64,000 nt of DNA from Lachnospiraceae bacterium (GCA_022791975.1 JAAWAC010000059.1:1-64000), one strand, 5' to 3'. Positions 36,681 through 45,776 are shown, counted from the first letter of the stretch. The notes: generated by a model from the letters alone, not told the origin. Translations and numbers: made by a program.

Positions 36681-37613
36681 ATGGCAGAGGAGAAAAAGGG
36701 CTTTTTTGGCAGATTGGTTTCGGGACTTGCCAAGACCCGGGACAATATTGTGGCCGGGATAGATAGCATATTCAGTGGCTACTCGGATATTGACAGCGAT
36801 TTTTATGATGAAATCGAGGAGATTCTGGTGATGGGGGACATTGGTATCAATGCCACCACGGCCATTATTGACGATTTAAAGGCAAAGGTAAAGGAGCAGC
36901 ATATTAAGGACCCCAAGGCCTGCAAGGAGCTTTTGATCTCCAGTATCAAAGAGCAGATGCGGGTGGAGGAGGTGGCCTACCGCTTTGAGCAGGAGACCTC
37001 GGTGGTTCTGGTTATCGGGGTCAATGGCGTGGGGAAAACCACCTCTGTGGGTAAGCTAGCTGGGAAGCTTAAGGACCAGGGAAAAAGGGTGGTCCTGGCT
37101 GCAGCGGATACCTTCCGGGCGGCGGCCGGGGAGCAGCTGACAGAATGGGCGCACCGGGCCCAGGTGGACATTATCGGGGGATCAGAAGGGGCGGACCCGG
37201 CCTCGGTGGTGTATGACGCGGTCTGCGCAGCAAAGGCTCGGAAGGCGGATGTGCTTTTGTGTGATACTGCTGGACGGCTCCACAACAAAAAAAACCTTAT
37301 GGAAGAGCTGCGAAAGATGAACCGGATTATTGATAAGGAATATCCGGAGGCCTTTCGGGAGACCCTGGTGGTACTGGACGGCACCACAGGACAGAATGCC
37401 CTGGAGCAGGCTCGTCAGTTTCGGGAGGTGGCGGATATTACCGGCATTATTTTGACTAAGCTTGACGGGACGGCCAAGGGGGGCATTGCCGTGGCTATTC
37501 AGGCGGAGCTGGGAATTCCTGTTAAATATATCGGGGTCGGAGAGAGCATTGACGATTTGCAGAAATTTGACGCGGATGAGTTTGTAAACGCATTGTTCCA
37601 TCAGGAGAAATAG
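36681..37613 (+). CDS. ftsY: Signal recognition particle receptor FtsY
   Basis: A 310-residue SRP GTPase that docks ribosome-SRP complexes at the membrane. After a short N-terminal region with little of the acidic A domain come the NG domain motifs GVNGVGKTTSVGKLA, DTFRAAAGEQL, DTAGRLHNKKNLMEEL and TKLDGTAKGG. GAGGAGG lies before the ATG. An upstream TTG in frame is not needed. The usual downstream neighbours ylxM and ffh are replaced by ilvA. Confidence 0.97.
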   Translation: MAEEKKGFFGRLVSGLAKTRDNIVAGIDSIFSGYSDIDSDFYDEIEEILVMGDIGINATTAIIDDLKAKVKEQHIKDPKACKELLISSIKEQMRVEEVAYRFEQETSVVLVIGVNGVGKTTSVGKLAGKLKDQGKRVVLAAADTFRAAAGEQLTEWAHRAQVDIIGGSEGADPASVVYDAVCAAKARKADVLLCDTAGRLHNKKNLMEELRKMNRIIDKEYPEAFRETLVVLDGTTGQNALEQARQFREVADITGIILTKLDGTAKGGIAVAIQAELGIPVKYIGVGESIDDLQKFDADEFVNALFHQEK

Positions 37614-37661
37614 AGGTTCGTAAGACAGAGACCATCACACAGAGAAAGCGAGACGAAGCAT

Positions 37662-38873
37662 ATGTTGACATTGGAGAAGTTCGAGGAAGCATCGGAGATT
37701 GTAACCAAGGTGGCCACACAGACCAAGCTGATTTACAGTGACTATTTCAGTGAGCAGACAGGAAACAGGGTGTATCTAAAGCCGGAGAACATGCAGGTGA
37801 CAGGGGCCTACAAGATCCGGGGGGCCTATTACAAGATTAGCACCCTTACCCAGGAGGAGCGGGACAGGGGGCTTATCACTGCCTCTGCAGGAAACCATGC
37901 CCAGGGTGTGGCGTATGCGGCCAAGGCTTATGGTTGCAAGGCGGTGATCGTGATGCCCACCACCACCCCTCTTATTAAGGTGAACCGGACCAAGAGCTAT
38001 GGGGCGGAGGTGGTGCTCTACGGAGACGTGTATGACGAGGCCTGCGCCCACGCCTACCAGCTGGCGGAGGAAAGGGGCTATACCTTTATCCATCCCTTTG
38101 ATGACTATGCCGTGGCCACAGGGCAGGGAACCATTGCCATGGAGATTGTAAAGGAGCTGCCCCTGGTGGACTATATTCTGGTGCCTGTGGGGGGTGGTGG
38201 CCTGTCCACAGGAGTCTCCTGCCTGGCCAAAATGCTCAATCCCAATATCAAGGTGATTGGGGTGGAGCCTGCGGGGGCCAACTGCCTTCAGGAGTCCTTA
38301 AAAAACGGCAAGGTGACCACCCTTTCCGCCGCCAATACCATTGCGGACGGTACGGCGGTAAAGACCCCGGGAGAGAAGATTTTCCCCTATCTCCAGAAAA
38401 ACCTGGACAGTGTGATCACAGTGCCGGATGACGAGCTTATTGTGGCCTTCCTGGATATGGTGGAGAATCACAAAATGATTGTGGAGAATTCCGGCCTTCT
38501 CACCGTGGCGGCCTTAAAGCACCTGGATATGAAGGGAAAGAAAATCGTGGCCATTTTAAGCGGAGGAAACATGGATATTATCACCATGTCTTCCGTGGTA
38601 CAGTTTGGCCTGATTCAAAGAGACCGAATTTTCACGGTTTCCGTGCTGTTGCCGGATAAGCCCGGAGAGCTGGCACGGGTGGCGGAGCTGATTGCGGATC
38701 TCCAGGGGAACGTGATTAAGCTTGATCATAACCAGTTTGTGAGCACAAACCGGAATACTGCGGTGGAGCTTAAGATTACCATTGAGGCTTTTGGTACAGA
38801 TCACAAGAAGAAAATTGTGGATGCTCTAAACGAGCAGGGATACCGCCCGAAGCTGATTCGGGTAATGATGTAA
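37662..38873 (+). CDS. ilvA: Threonine ammonia-lyase with ACT domain
   Basis: A 403-residue PLP enzyme that deaminates threonine to 2-oxobutanoate for isoleucine. The PLP lysine is in TGAYKIRGAYYKI, the phosphate-binding loop is VPVGGGGLSTG, and SAGNHAQGVAYAA is conserved. A C-terminal ACT domain (FTVSVLLPDKPGELARVAELI) suggests feedback control by an amino acid. The size matches the short one-ACT form (TdcB/IlvA2-like), so a catabolic role is not excluded. No strong ribosome-binding site. Confidence 0.93.
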   Translation: MLTLEKFEEASEIVTKVATQTKLIYSDYFSEQTGNRVYLKPENMQVTGAYKIRGAYYKISTLTQEERDRGLITASAGNHAQGVAYAAKAYGCKAVIVMPTTTPLIKVNRTKSYGAEVVLYGDVYDEACAHAYQLAEERGYTFIHPFDDYAVATGQGTIAMEIVKELPLVDYILVPVGGGGLSTGVSCLAKMLNPNIKVIGVEPAGANCLQESLKNGKVTTLSAANTIADGTAVKTPGEKIFPYLQKNLDSVITVPDDELIVAFLDMVENHKMIVENSGLLTVAALKHLDMKGKKIVAILSGGNMDIITMSSVVQFGLIQRDRIFTVSVLLPDKPGELARVAELIADLQGNVIKLDHNQFVSTNRNTAVELKITIEAFGTDHKKKIVDALNEQGYRPKLIRVMM

Positions 38874-38874
38874 T

Positions 38875-39507
38875 ATGAAAAAAAGTTTTAAGGAAAAGAG
38901 ACGGGAGCGGTTGCTTTTGCTGTTGCCCCCAGCCCTTCTTGGGGTGATTGTCTTGGGAATCTTTTTGGGAGTCAGGGGCTTTCACAAGGAGAAGCTTCTC
39001 TTTATCGGGGATTCCTATGCGGCTAAGCTTGAGTCAGCGGGCTATGGGGGGGAAAACCTGACCATTTACGCGGTGCCTGGCATTACGGCGGGACAGCTTC
39101 GTGAGAATCAGTGGGAATTTCCGGATATGAAGCCGGACAAGGTGGTTCTCATGGTGGGCATTAACAGTCTGGCGGAGATGGAGGAGGGGAGCATACAGAT
39201 TCAGGATGAGCGGCTTCTGATCGAGGATTTAAAGAAGCTTTATGATGCGCCCCTCTATGTACAGAAGGTGTTTCCTGTGGGGGAGCCCCTTTTGCAGCAC
39301 AAGCCAGTGCTCAGCGTAAAAAATGTGGCGGAATACAACCGTCTTTTGGAGGAATTTTGTAGGGAGACAGAAGGGGTTATTTTCTTTGACCCCCAGGAGG
39401 GATTTTTGGATGAAAACGGATATCTGACCAATACGGAGGACAATCTCCATATTGGGGAGGACTTCCTGGGACAGTATTATGAGAATGTCATGGAGGCCAT
39501 CCGATAA
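38875..39507 (+). CDS. Membrane-anchored SGNH/GDSL hydrolase
   Basis: A 210-residue protein with a basic N-terminus and one membrane helix (about residues 11-33), the rest outside. SGNH blocks are visible: the serine in LFIGDSYA, the VGIN block and the final DNLHI (Asp-x-x-His). Such enzymes remove or move acyl groups on envelope sugars or lipids. It starts one base after ilvA and ends 15 bases before vanR, so it shares their transcript. A role in envelope modification is possible but only inferred. Confidence 0.78.
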   Translation: MKKSFKEKRRERLLLLLPPALLGVIVLGIFLGVRGFHKEKLLFIGDSYAAKLESAGYGGENLTIYAVPGITAGQLRENQWEFPDMKPDKVVLMVGINSLAEMEEGSIQIQDERLLIEDLKKLYDAPLYVQKVFPVGEPLLQHKPVLSVKNVAEYNRLLEEFCRETEGVIFFDPQEGFLDENGYLTNTEDNLHIGEDFLGQYYENVMEAIR

Positions 39508-39522
39508 GGAAGGAGGACAGTC

Positions 39523-40224
39523 ATGGCTGCAATTTTAGTGGTGGATGACGAAAGGGAAATCGCAGATCTGGTGGAAGTTTACCTGAGCAATGAAGGCTTT
39601 CAGGTGTTTAAGTATTACTCCGGGACCGAGGCGCTCAAGTGTGTGGAGCGGGAGCATCTGGATTTGGCGGTGCTGGATGTGATGCTTCCGGATGTGGACG
39701 GCTTTGTCATTTGCCGGAAGATTCGGGAGAAGCATCATTTCCCCATTTTGATGCTGACAGCCAAGGAGGAGGAGATTGACAAGATTACAGGGCTGACTTT
39801 GGGGGCGGACGATTATATCACAAAGCCCTTTCGGCCTCTGGAGCTGGTGGCACGGGTTAAGGCCCAGCTTAGGCGGGCAACAAAATATAACTCCAATATG
39901 GCGGAGGAGGAGACAAACGGAGACTGCCTGGTGGTTTCCGGCATACGCATGAACCGCAGCACCCATGAGTGCTGGCTCAATGAACGGCAGCTTTCCCTGA
40001 CACCCACGGAATTTGAGATCTTGTGGGTGCTCTGTGAGAGCCGGGGACAGGTGGTATCCTCAGACGAACTGTTCCGCCGGGTTTGGGGAGAGAAGTATTT
40101 TGTCAGCAACAATAACACCATTATGGTGCATATCCGGCACTTACGGGAAAAGATGAAGGATTCCACCGAGCATCCCAGATATATTCGCACAGTCTGGGGA
40201 GTGGGGTACAAGATCAATGGCTAA
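39523..40224 (+). CDS. vanR: OmpR-family response regulator, VanR type
   Basis: A 233-residue regulator: receiver domain with acidic pocket VVDDE, phosphorylation Asp in LAVLDVMLPDVDG and switch Lys in DDYITKPF. A winged-helix DNA-binding domain follows (LTPTEFEILWVLCESRGQVVS ... RHLREKM). AGGAGG precedes the ATG. It overlaps vanS by eight bases and stands just before vanG, which favours the VanR assignment over a general OmpR-type regulator. Confidence 0.88.
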   Translation: MAAILVVDDEREIADLVEVYLSNEGFQVFKYYSGTEALKCVEREHLDLAVLDVMLPDVDGFVICRKIREKHHFPILMLTAKEEEIDKITGLTLGADDYITKPFRPLELVARVKAQLRRATKYNSNMAEEETNGDCLVVSGIRMNRSTHECWLNERQLSLTPTEFEILWVLCESRGQVVSSDELFRRVWGEKYFVSNNNTIMVHIRHLREKMKDSTEHPRYIRTVWGVGYKING

Positions 40225-41275
40225 GCTTTGGAAGATTTGTAAGCGGGTGGGGATTTTTCTGGTGGTGCTCTTTGCTACCCTGGGATTTTGCTTTGCCGTG
40301 GTGGATTTTTTTGATATCTACCTGAACCATGTGGTCTGCGATGTGATTTTCTGGCTTTTTATGAGCTCACACACCATATATGAGAATGGAAGAGAGATTG
40401 TCTCCTATGAGCCGGACTGGGGCAGTCTAAAACTTTTTATCAGCATTGCATTTTTCCTGCTGATGTTTCTTCTGGTCTTTGGTGGCTGGCTGGTAGCCGG
40501 GATCGCCGGAAATATCCAGAAGCGGAAGCTGGGACGGGAGCTGGAAAAGATCAAGGCGGAAAATCAGCATCGGGAGCTGCTTTTACAGGCGGAGGCCCAG
40601 CAAAAGAATGATCTCATCACCTATCTGGCCCATGATTTAAAGACACCACTGGCCTCGGTTATCGGGTACTTAAGCTTACTGGACGAGACACCGGATATTC
40701 CCCGGGAGCAGCGAGAAAAATATACCAGGGTATCCCTGGACAAGGCCTTTCGCCTGGAGCAGCTGATCTATGAGTTTTTTGATATTACCCGGTTTAATCT
40801 CCAACAGATTGTGCTGAACAGGGGAAATGTCCATATACGCCTCCTGCTGGAGCAGTTGGCGGAGGAATTTTATCCCATGGTAGAGCCGGATGGCAAGAGA
40901 ATTCTGGTGGAGGCACCAGAAGAGCTTTTGTACTGGGGAGATGGGGACAAGCTGGCCCGGGTGTTTAATAATATCTTAAAGAACGCGGTGGCCTATAGTT
41001 ATCCTCATACGGAAATCTGCCTAAAAGCCTATCAGGAGGATAAGCACCTGGTAGTTTCCTGTACCAATCAGGGGGACCCTATTCCGGAGCAGAAGCTTCA
41101 GACTATTTTTGAGAAGTTTTACCGTCTGGATACGGCCCGATCCACGAAAACGGGCGGTTCTGGTCTGGGCCTTGCCATTGCCCGGGAGATTGTTAAGGCC
41201 CACAGGGGAACCATTCAGGTGGCCAGCGACAGGGAGCACACGGTGTTTACCGTGATGCTGCCCCTGGAGGATTAG
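40217..41275 (+). CDS. vanS: Sensor histidine kinase, VanS type
   Basis: A 352-residue membrane kinase with two membrane helices (about 10-32 and 73-98) around a small external loop, a coiled-coil linker, the phosphorylated His in YLAHDLKTPLASVIGYL, and ATP-binding N, G1 and G2 boxes (NNILKNAVAYS, GGSGLGLAIA). The small external domain fits VanS-like sensing at or in the membrane. It probably phosphorylates the overlapping VanR in response to envelope stress or glycopeptides. Confidence 0.88.
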   Translation: MAKLWKICKRVGIFLVVLFATLGFCFAVVDFFDIYLNHVVCDVIFWLFMSSHTIYENGREIVSYEPDWGSLKLFISIAFFLLMFLLVFGGWLVAGIAGNIQKRKLGRELEKIKAENQHRELLLQAEAQQKNDLITYLAHDLKTPLASVIGYLSLLDETPDIPREQREKYTRVSLDKAFRLEQLIYEFFDITRFNLQQIVLNRGNVHIRLLLEQLAEEFYPMVEPDGKRILVEAPEELLYWGDGDKLARVFNNILKNAVAYSYPHTEICLKAYQEDKHLVVSCTNQGDPIPEQKLQTIFEKFYRLDTARSTKTGGSGLGLAIAREIVKAHRGTIQVASDREHTVFTVMLPLED

Positions 41276-41332
41276 CCAAAAGGCCGTGGAAGCCTCTTTA
41301 GAGGCCCAAAGGAGACATAAAATTACAAGGAT

Positions 41333-41374
41333 TTCCTAAGAAATTCCTAAGGTTTTCTACTGTTCTTGTATAGA
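41333..41374 (+). promoter_or_regulatory. VanR-type boxes and promoter of vanG
   Basis: Two direct repeats TTCCTAAG at 41333-41340 and 41344-41351 have an 11-bp period, as expected for an OmpR-family dimer. TCCTAAGAAATT differs at one defined position from the VanR consensus TCGTANGAAANT as I remember it. The second repeat replaces a -35 box, and TATAGA (41369-41374) lies 17 bases after it, so the promoter should depend on the activator. The rest of the 196-bp gap (41276-41471) shows no gene. Confidence 0.6.
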
Positions 41375-41471
41375 AAAAATGAAAATAATTCTGCTATGGT
41401 ATACATAGAAAGTAAGCACACCATAATTCCAAAGAGGCCAGGGGGCCGGATTTGGAAGAAAGGAGATTTTT

Positions 41472-42512
41472 ATGAAACGTACCATAGCAGTTCTTTTTGG
41501 AGGATGTTCCAGCGAATATGACGTGTCCCTCCAGTCTGCTTATTCTGTAAGTAAAGCCATTTCCACAGAAAACTATAATCGAATGATGATAGGGATAACC
41601 AGGGAAGGAGACTGGTATCTCTATGAGGGAGCTTTGGAGTGGATTCCCAAGGATACCTGGCGTTCCAAAGGCCCCTGTATTCCGGCCCAGATCTCCTTAA
41701 ACCGGCAGGAGCATGGACTTCTGATTTTCCGGGAGGGAGAAAAGGAATGCATTCCTCTGGACGGCGTGTTGCCCATTCTCCACGGAAAAAACGGGGAGGA
41801 TGGCACGGTGCAGGGAGTCTGTGAGCTGGCAGGGATTCCCGTTATCGGCTGTGGCAGTCTGGCCTCGGCGCTGTGTATGGATAAGCATCGGGCCCACCTT
41901 TTGGCACGGCAGGCAGGAGTGGAAATCCCCCGGGGTATCTGCTATGAGGCGGGAACTTCCCTGGAGCTCATTGAGGCAGAGGCGGAAGGACTGGGATACC
42001 CCCTGTTTGTAAAGCCCTTGCGGGCGGGATCCTCCTTTGGAATTACCAAGGTGGATTCCAGGGAAAAGCTGGGCCAGGCAATAGAACAGGCCTTTGCCCA
42101 TGACAGCACCGTGATCGTGGAGGAGCTGGTGGAGGGCTTTGAGGTGGGCTGCGCGGTAATCGGAAAAAACCAGCTGATCACCGGCCGGGCCGATGAGATA
42201 GAGCTGTCCAAAGGCTTTTTTGACTATACGGAAAAATATACCCTGAAAACCTCTCAGATTCATATGCCTGCCCGGGTTTCTGTGGCCACGGAGTCCCGGA
42301 TTCAGGAGACGGCCAAGCAGATTTATCGGGCTCTGGGATGCAGTGGCTTTGCCCGGGTGGACATGTTTTTGCGACCGGACGGGACGCTGGTTTTCAATGA
42401 GATAAATACCATACCCGGGTTTACTTCCCACAGCCGGTTCCCCAACATGATGAAGGGCGTGGGCTATTCTTTTGAGGAGGTGGTGGCGCTCTTACTGGAG
42501 GAAGGCTTATGA
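41472..42512 (+). CDS. vanG: D-alanine--D-serine ligase, VanG type
   Basis: A 346-residue ATP-grasp ligase of the Ddl/Van family. It has VLFGGCSSEYDVSLQSA, HGKNGEDGTVQG, FVKPLRAGSSFGITKV, the substrate loop EKYTLKTSQIHMPARV and NEINTIPGFTSHSRFP. The EKY loop matches D-Ser-specific ligases (VanC, VanG) rather than D-lactate ligases (VanA, VanB). The adjacent serine-racemase-type enzyme supports a D-Ala-D-Ser product, which lowers vancomycin binding. AAAGGAG precedes the ATG. Confidence 0.9.
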   Translation: MKRTIAVLFGGCSSEYDVSLQSAYSVSKAISTENYNRMMIGITREGDWYLYEGALEWIPKDTWRSKGPCIPAQISLNRQEHGLLIFREGEKECIPLDGVLPILHGKNGEDGTVQGVCELAGIPVIGCGSLASALCMDKHRAHLLARQAGVEIPRGICYEAGTSLELIEAEAEGLGYPLFVKPLRAGSSFGITKVDSREKLGQAIEQAFAHDSTVIVEELVEGFEVGCAVIGKNQLITGRADEIELSKGFFDYTEKYTLKTSQIHMPARVSVATESRIQETAKQIYRALGCSGFARVDMFLRPDGTLVFNEINTIPGFTSHSRFPNMMKGVGYSFEEVVALLLEEGL

Positions 42513-43372
42513 AGGGCAGAAGAAAAACAGGATGGAGCCAAGGTCTGGGACTCCTTGCAAAAGATCCTGCTTCGGATACGTCTGGGGAGATGGAGACCCT
42601 TTGGCTGCCCAGGGAGCGGGTGGGGCAGGGACCTTTGGTCCTGGTAAACCGGAAGAATTCTCTCTCATACAGTCTGCCAGAGGATCAGCTGGTCACGGTG
42701 GAGCAGGCCCGGGAGCCCTTGCCGGAAGGAGGCAGCCGGCCTCTTCTACTGGAGGAGGAGACCGCCCGTATGCTAAGGTTTGTGCTTGGAAATCTGACTC
42801 TTTCCGGAAGGATTGTGGTGGTCAGCGGTTACCGCAAAAGGCAGGAACAGCAGTTTCTCTATGAGAAATCCATGGCAGAGCACGGGGAAGTATTTACCAG
42901 ATCCTATGTGGCCTTTCCAGGCTGTAGCGAGCATGAAACAGGCCTGGCTGTGGATTTGGGAGAGCTTCGGGAGCCGATGGATTATATCCGGCCCGCTTTT
43001 CCCTACACGGGTATCTGTCAGCAGTTCCGGAAACAGGCTTCCTCCTGCGGCTTTGTAGAACGCTATGAGAAGGAAAAGAAAAAAATCACCCGGATTTCGG
43101 CGGAACCCTGGCACTTTCGCTATGTGGGAATTCCCCATGCCAATATTATGAAGGCCCGGGGACTGTGCCTGGAGGAATATCTGGAGTTTTTGAAAAGCTT
43201 TCCCGACGGGACCTGTGCTTTTGTGTGGCAGGAGGAGGGATGGCAGTTTCAGATCAGCTACCAGCGGGCCTGTGAGGGAGATACCCCCTTGCAGGTGCCG
43301 AAAAGTCAGCTATACCGGATTTCCGGGGATAACCAGGGCGGATTTATTAAAACCATCTGGAGGCGTGTATGA
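42509..43372 (+). CDS. D,D-peptidase of the VanY/VanXY (M15) family
   Basis: A 287-residue zinc peptidase without a signal peptide or membrane helix. M15B motifs: SEHETGLAVDLG (first His and Asp of the zinc site) and EPWHFRYVG (catalytic Glu, third His). A cytosolic location suits a VanXY enzyme, which removes D-Ala-D-Ala precursors before export, rather than membrane-bound VanY. It overlaps vanG and the next gene by four bases each (ATGA), showing tight coupling. The C-terminal about 80 residues after the peptidase motif appear extra. Confidence 0.85.
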   Translation: MKGRRKTGWSQGLGLLAKDPASDTSGEMETLWLPRERVGQGPLVLVNRKNSLSYSLPEDQLVTVEQAREPLPEGGSRPLLLEEETARMLRFVLGNLTLSGRIVVVSGYRKRQEQQFLYEKSMAEHGEVFTRSYVAFPGCSEHETGLAVDLGELREPMDYIRPAFPYTGICQQFRKQASSCGFVERYEKEKKKITRISAEPWHFRYVGIPHANIMKARGLCLEEYLEFLKSFPDGTCAFVWQEEGWQFQISYQRACEGDTPLQVPKSQLYRISGDNQGGFIKTIWRRV

Positions 43373-44574
43373 GAGAACGGGGGGAAGCGAAGGGGAGAAG
43401 GTACCAGGGAGATGTGCTCCGGGGAGGGGAGGCTCGTTCCCGGGGGCGGAATTTGTATGTGGATGGCTTTCGAATCGGGGCGGCGATTCTGATTGTGGCT
43501 ATTCATACTTCTCCCCTGGCCAGTTATTCGGAGCTGGCGGACTTTATTTTGACTCGAATTGTGGCGCGGGTGGCGGTGCCTTTTTTCTTTATGGTAACTG
43601 GCTATTACGTCCTTCCCGGATGTCTGGGGGCCGCAAAGGACAGCCGCAGGCAGAGGCAGCGAACCAGATCCTTTTGGCAGTATGAGAATAAAAATTTGAT
43701 GCTGTATGGGTTGGCCATTCTTTTATATCTGCCAGTGAACTGGTATGCCGGTAATCTAAAGGAGGCCTGGACCGTGGGAGGCGTGCTCCAGGAGCTGTTC
43801 TTTCAGGGGACCTTTTATCATTTGTGGTATCTGCCGGGGTTACTTCTGGGCCTGCTTTTGGTCTATGGGCTGGGAAAGCTGGTACCTTTTGGGGGGATGC
43901 TGCTTGTAAGCCTGCTTTTGTATGTGGTAGGTCTTGGAGGAGACAGCTACTACGGCTGGGCGAGCCAGTGGGAACCGGCAAAGAGCTTTTATGATTGGAT
44001 TTTTACGGTGAGTCCCTATACCAGAAATGGGGTGTTTTTTGCGCCCATATTCCTCAGCCTGGGCTATGGACTGGCGCTGATGCGCCGAAGGAGCCAGGCA
44101 GAGGCAGGGGAGCGCCGGGGCAAACGGTGGGAGCAGGCCATAGCAGAGGAGCAGTGGCAGTACAGCATTGGGCTTTTGGTCTCTGGAATTTTGCTTCTTG
44201 CGGAGGGGTTGTGGCTCCATGCCTGCAAATGGCAGCGCCACGACAGCATGTATGTGTCTCTATTGCCAGTTATGGTCTGTCTGTTTTCCCTGCTGCTGAC
44301 CGGAGAGGGAAGGGGCTTTGGAGGAAGTGGGATGATTTCCATAGCTCAGTGGACGACCTGGGTGTATGTGCTCCATCCATTGGGAATTATTTTGGTGCGG
44401 GGAGTGGCCAAGGCAGGGAAGCTGCCAATCTTTATAGAAAACAGCCTGCTGCATTTTCTGGCAGTGGTCCTTGTAAGCGCCGGCATGGCAGCAGTGGTCT
44501 GCCTTCTTTCCGGCTATCAAAAGAGAAGGGGACGACTGGGGGCAGGCAGAAGAGAAGGGCGGAAGCGGATATGA
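43369..44574 (+). CDS. Membrane half of VanT as a separate gene (acyltransferase-3 fold)
   Basis: A 401-residue membrane protein with about ten hydrophobic segments. The start of the first helix, YVDGFRIGAAILIVAIHTSP, and IVARVAVPFFFMVTGYYV match the N-terminal acyltransferase-3-like domain of VanT. In known VanT this domain is joined to the racemase and is thought to take up L-serine. Here it ends with its own stop, overlapping the racemase start by four bases. A basic, Gly/Arg-rich N-terminal tail precedes the first helix. Confidence 0.85.
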   Translation: MRERGEAKGRRYQGDVLRGGEARSRGRNLYVDGFRIGAAILIVAIHTSPLASYSELADFILTRIVARVAVPFFFMVTGYYVLPGCLGAAKDSRRQRQRTRSFWQYENKNLMLYGLAILLYLPVNWYAGNLKEAWTVGGVLQELFFQGTFYHLWYLPGLLLGLLLVYGLGKLVPFGGMLLVSLLLYVVGLGGDSYYGWASQWEPAKSFYDWIFTVSPYTRNGVFFAPIFLSLGYGLALMRRRSQAEAGERRGKRWEQAIAEEQWQYSIGLLVSGILLLAEGLWLHACKWQRHDSMYVSLLPVMVCLFSLLLTGEGRGFGGSGMISIAQWTTWVYVLHPLGIILVRGVAKAGKLPIFIENSLLHFLAVVLVSAGMAAVVCLLSGYQKRRGRLGAGRREGRKRI

Positions 44575-45776
44575 AATATGGGCAGGAAACGGGTGTGAAA
44601 AGGCTTCGGGCCTGGCGAGAGCTGCATCCGGAGGCCTTTGGAGAAAATATCAAAGAGATCAGGCGGTTTCTAGGGCCTCAGGTGCGGATGATGGCGGTGG
44701 TGAAAGCCAATGCCTACGGGCATGGGGATCAGATCACAGCTGCCATTCTTCAGGAGCAGTATGGAATTACGGATTTTGCAGTGGCTTCTCTGGAGGAGGG
44801 AATCCGTTTGCGGGAGCGGGGGATCAACGGAAGGATCTTGATCCTGGGCTATACACCGCCGGAGGCCCTGGGGGAAGCTTTGGACTATGAATTGATGCAG
44901 ACCCTGGCGGACAGGGACTATGCCAGGGAGGCAGCTAGCCGGGCACCAGGATTAATGGCTCACCTGAAGATCAATACAGGGATGAATCGGCTGGGAGTAA
45001 ACGTTGGGGAGACCAAGGGCATCCTGGAGATTCTGGGAGACGACCGCCTAAAAATCCGCGGCATCTTTTCCCACCTGAGTATGGCAGATGGCAGGACGCC
45101 CCAGGAGCAGGCCTTTACCCGAGAGCAGACGGAGCGTTTTGTGGAGCTTTTGGGTATCCTGGAAAAACTTGGCGTCTGTCCGGTAGATCGCCACCTCCAG
45201 AGCAGCTACGGGATTTTACAGGGACTCATTCCCGGTTGCAACCTGGTTCGACCAGGAATCTTTCTCTATGGGGTGCGCAGTTCTCTGGATGGACAGGGTG
45301 GCTTTACAGGGACACCGGCCCTCTCTATAAAGGCCAAGGTGGCTATGGTGCGACAGGTTGCGTCTGGGGAGCCGATAAGCTATGGAAACGGATTTCATGC
45401 CTTGAAGCCCATGGAGGTGGCTGTCCTTACCATCGGCTATGGGGACGGGATTCCCCGTAGCTTAACGGGGGGCTGTGTGCTGCTTCATGGCAGACGGGCG
45501 CCTGTGGTGGGGCGAATCTGTATGGATCAGATGCTGGTGGATGTGAGCAACATCCCGGGGATACGGCCCGGAGACACGGCGGTGCTCCTGGGACAGGACG
45601 GAGAAGAGGAGATCCGGGCAGAGGAGATGGCCGGATGGGCTGGCACCATTACCAACGAGCTCCTGTGTCGGCTGGGAGATCGGCTTTTTGTGGTGACCGG
45701 GGAGCAAAAGAAGGCGGAGGATACGGAATTATCCCAACAGGGGTTACAAAAGGAATGGCATAAAAATACTGCTTGA
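44571..45776 (+). CDS. vanT: Racemase half of VanT (serine/alanine racemase)
   Basis: A 401-residue PLP racemase of the alanine racemase fold. The PLP lysine is in MMAVVKANAYGHG, LKINTGMNRLG is conserved, the catalytic Tyr region is GYGDGIPRSL, and GRICMDQMLVDV is typical. Where alanine racemases have Tyr in the TIPYE motif, this protein reads TITNE, with Asn at about residue 362. This Tyr-to-Asn change is the known mark of VanT serine racemases. It would supply D-Ser to the VanG ligase. The stop codon overlaps the promoter of the T-box transcript. Confidence 0.9.
   Translation: MKYGQETGVKRLRAWRELHPEAFGENIKEIRRFLGPQVRMMAVVKANAYGHGDQITAAILQEQYGITDFAVASLEEGIRLRERGINGRILILGYTPPEALGEALDYELMQTLADRDYAREAASRAPGLMAHLKINTGMNRLGVNVGETKGILEILGDDRLKIRGIFSHLSMADGRTPQEQAFTREQTERFVELLGILEKLGVCPVDRHLQSSYGILQGLIPGCNLVRPGIFLYGVRSSLDGQGGFTGTPALSIKAKVAMVRQVASGEPISYGNGFHALKPMEVAVLTIGYGDGIPRSLTGGCVLLHGRRAPVVGRICMDQMLVDVSNIPGIRPGDTAVLLGQDGEEEIRAEEMAGWAGTITNELLCRLGDRLFVVTGEQKKAEDTELSQQGLQKEWHKNTA

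Noticed and set aside
41290-41306. Small hairpin GCCTC-TTTA-GAGGC after vanS as a terminator
   Set aside because: The stem is only five base pairs and no T tract follows.
43995-44570. Upstream extension of the racemase gene inside the membrane-protein gene
   Set aside because: The translated stretch is a shadow of the acyltransferase gene, without a racemase or membrane pattern. The ATG at 44571 fits coupling.
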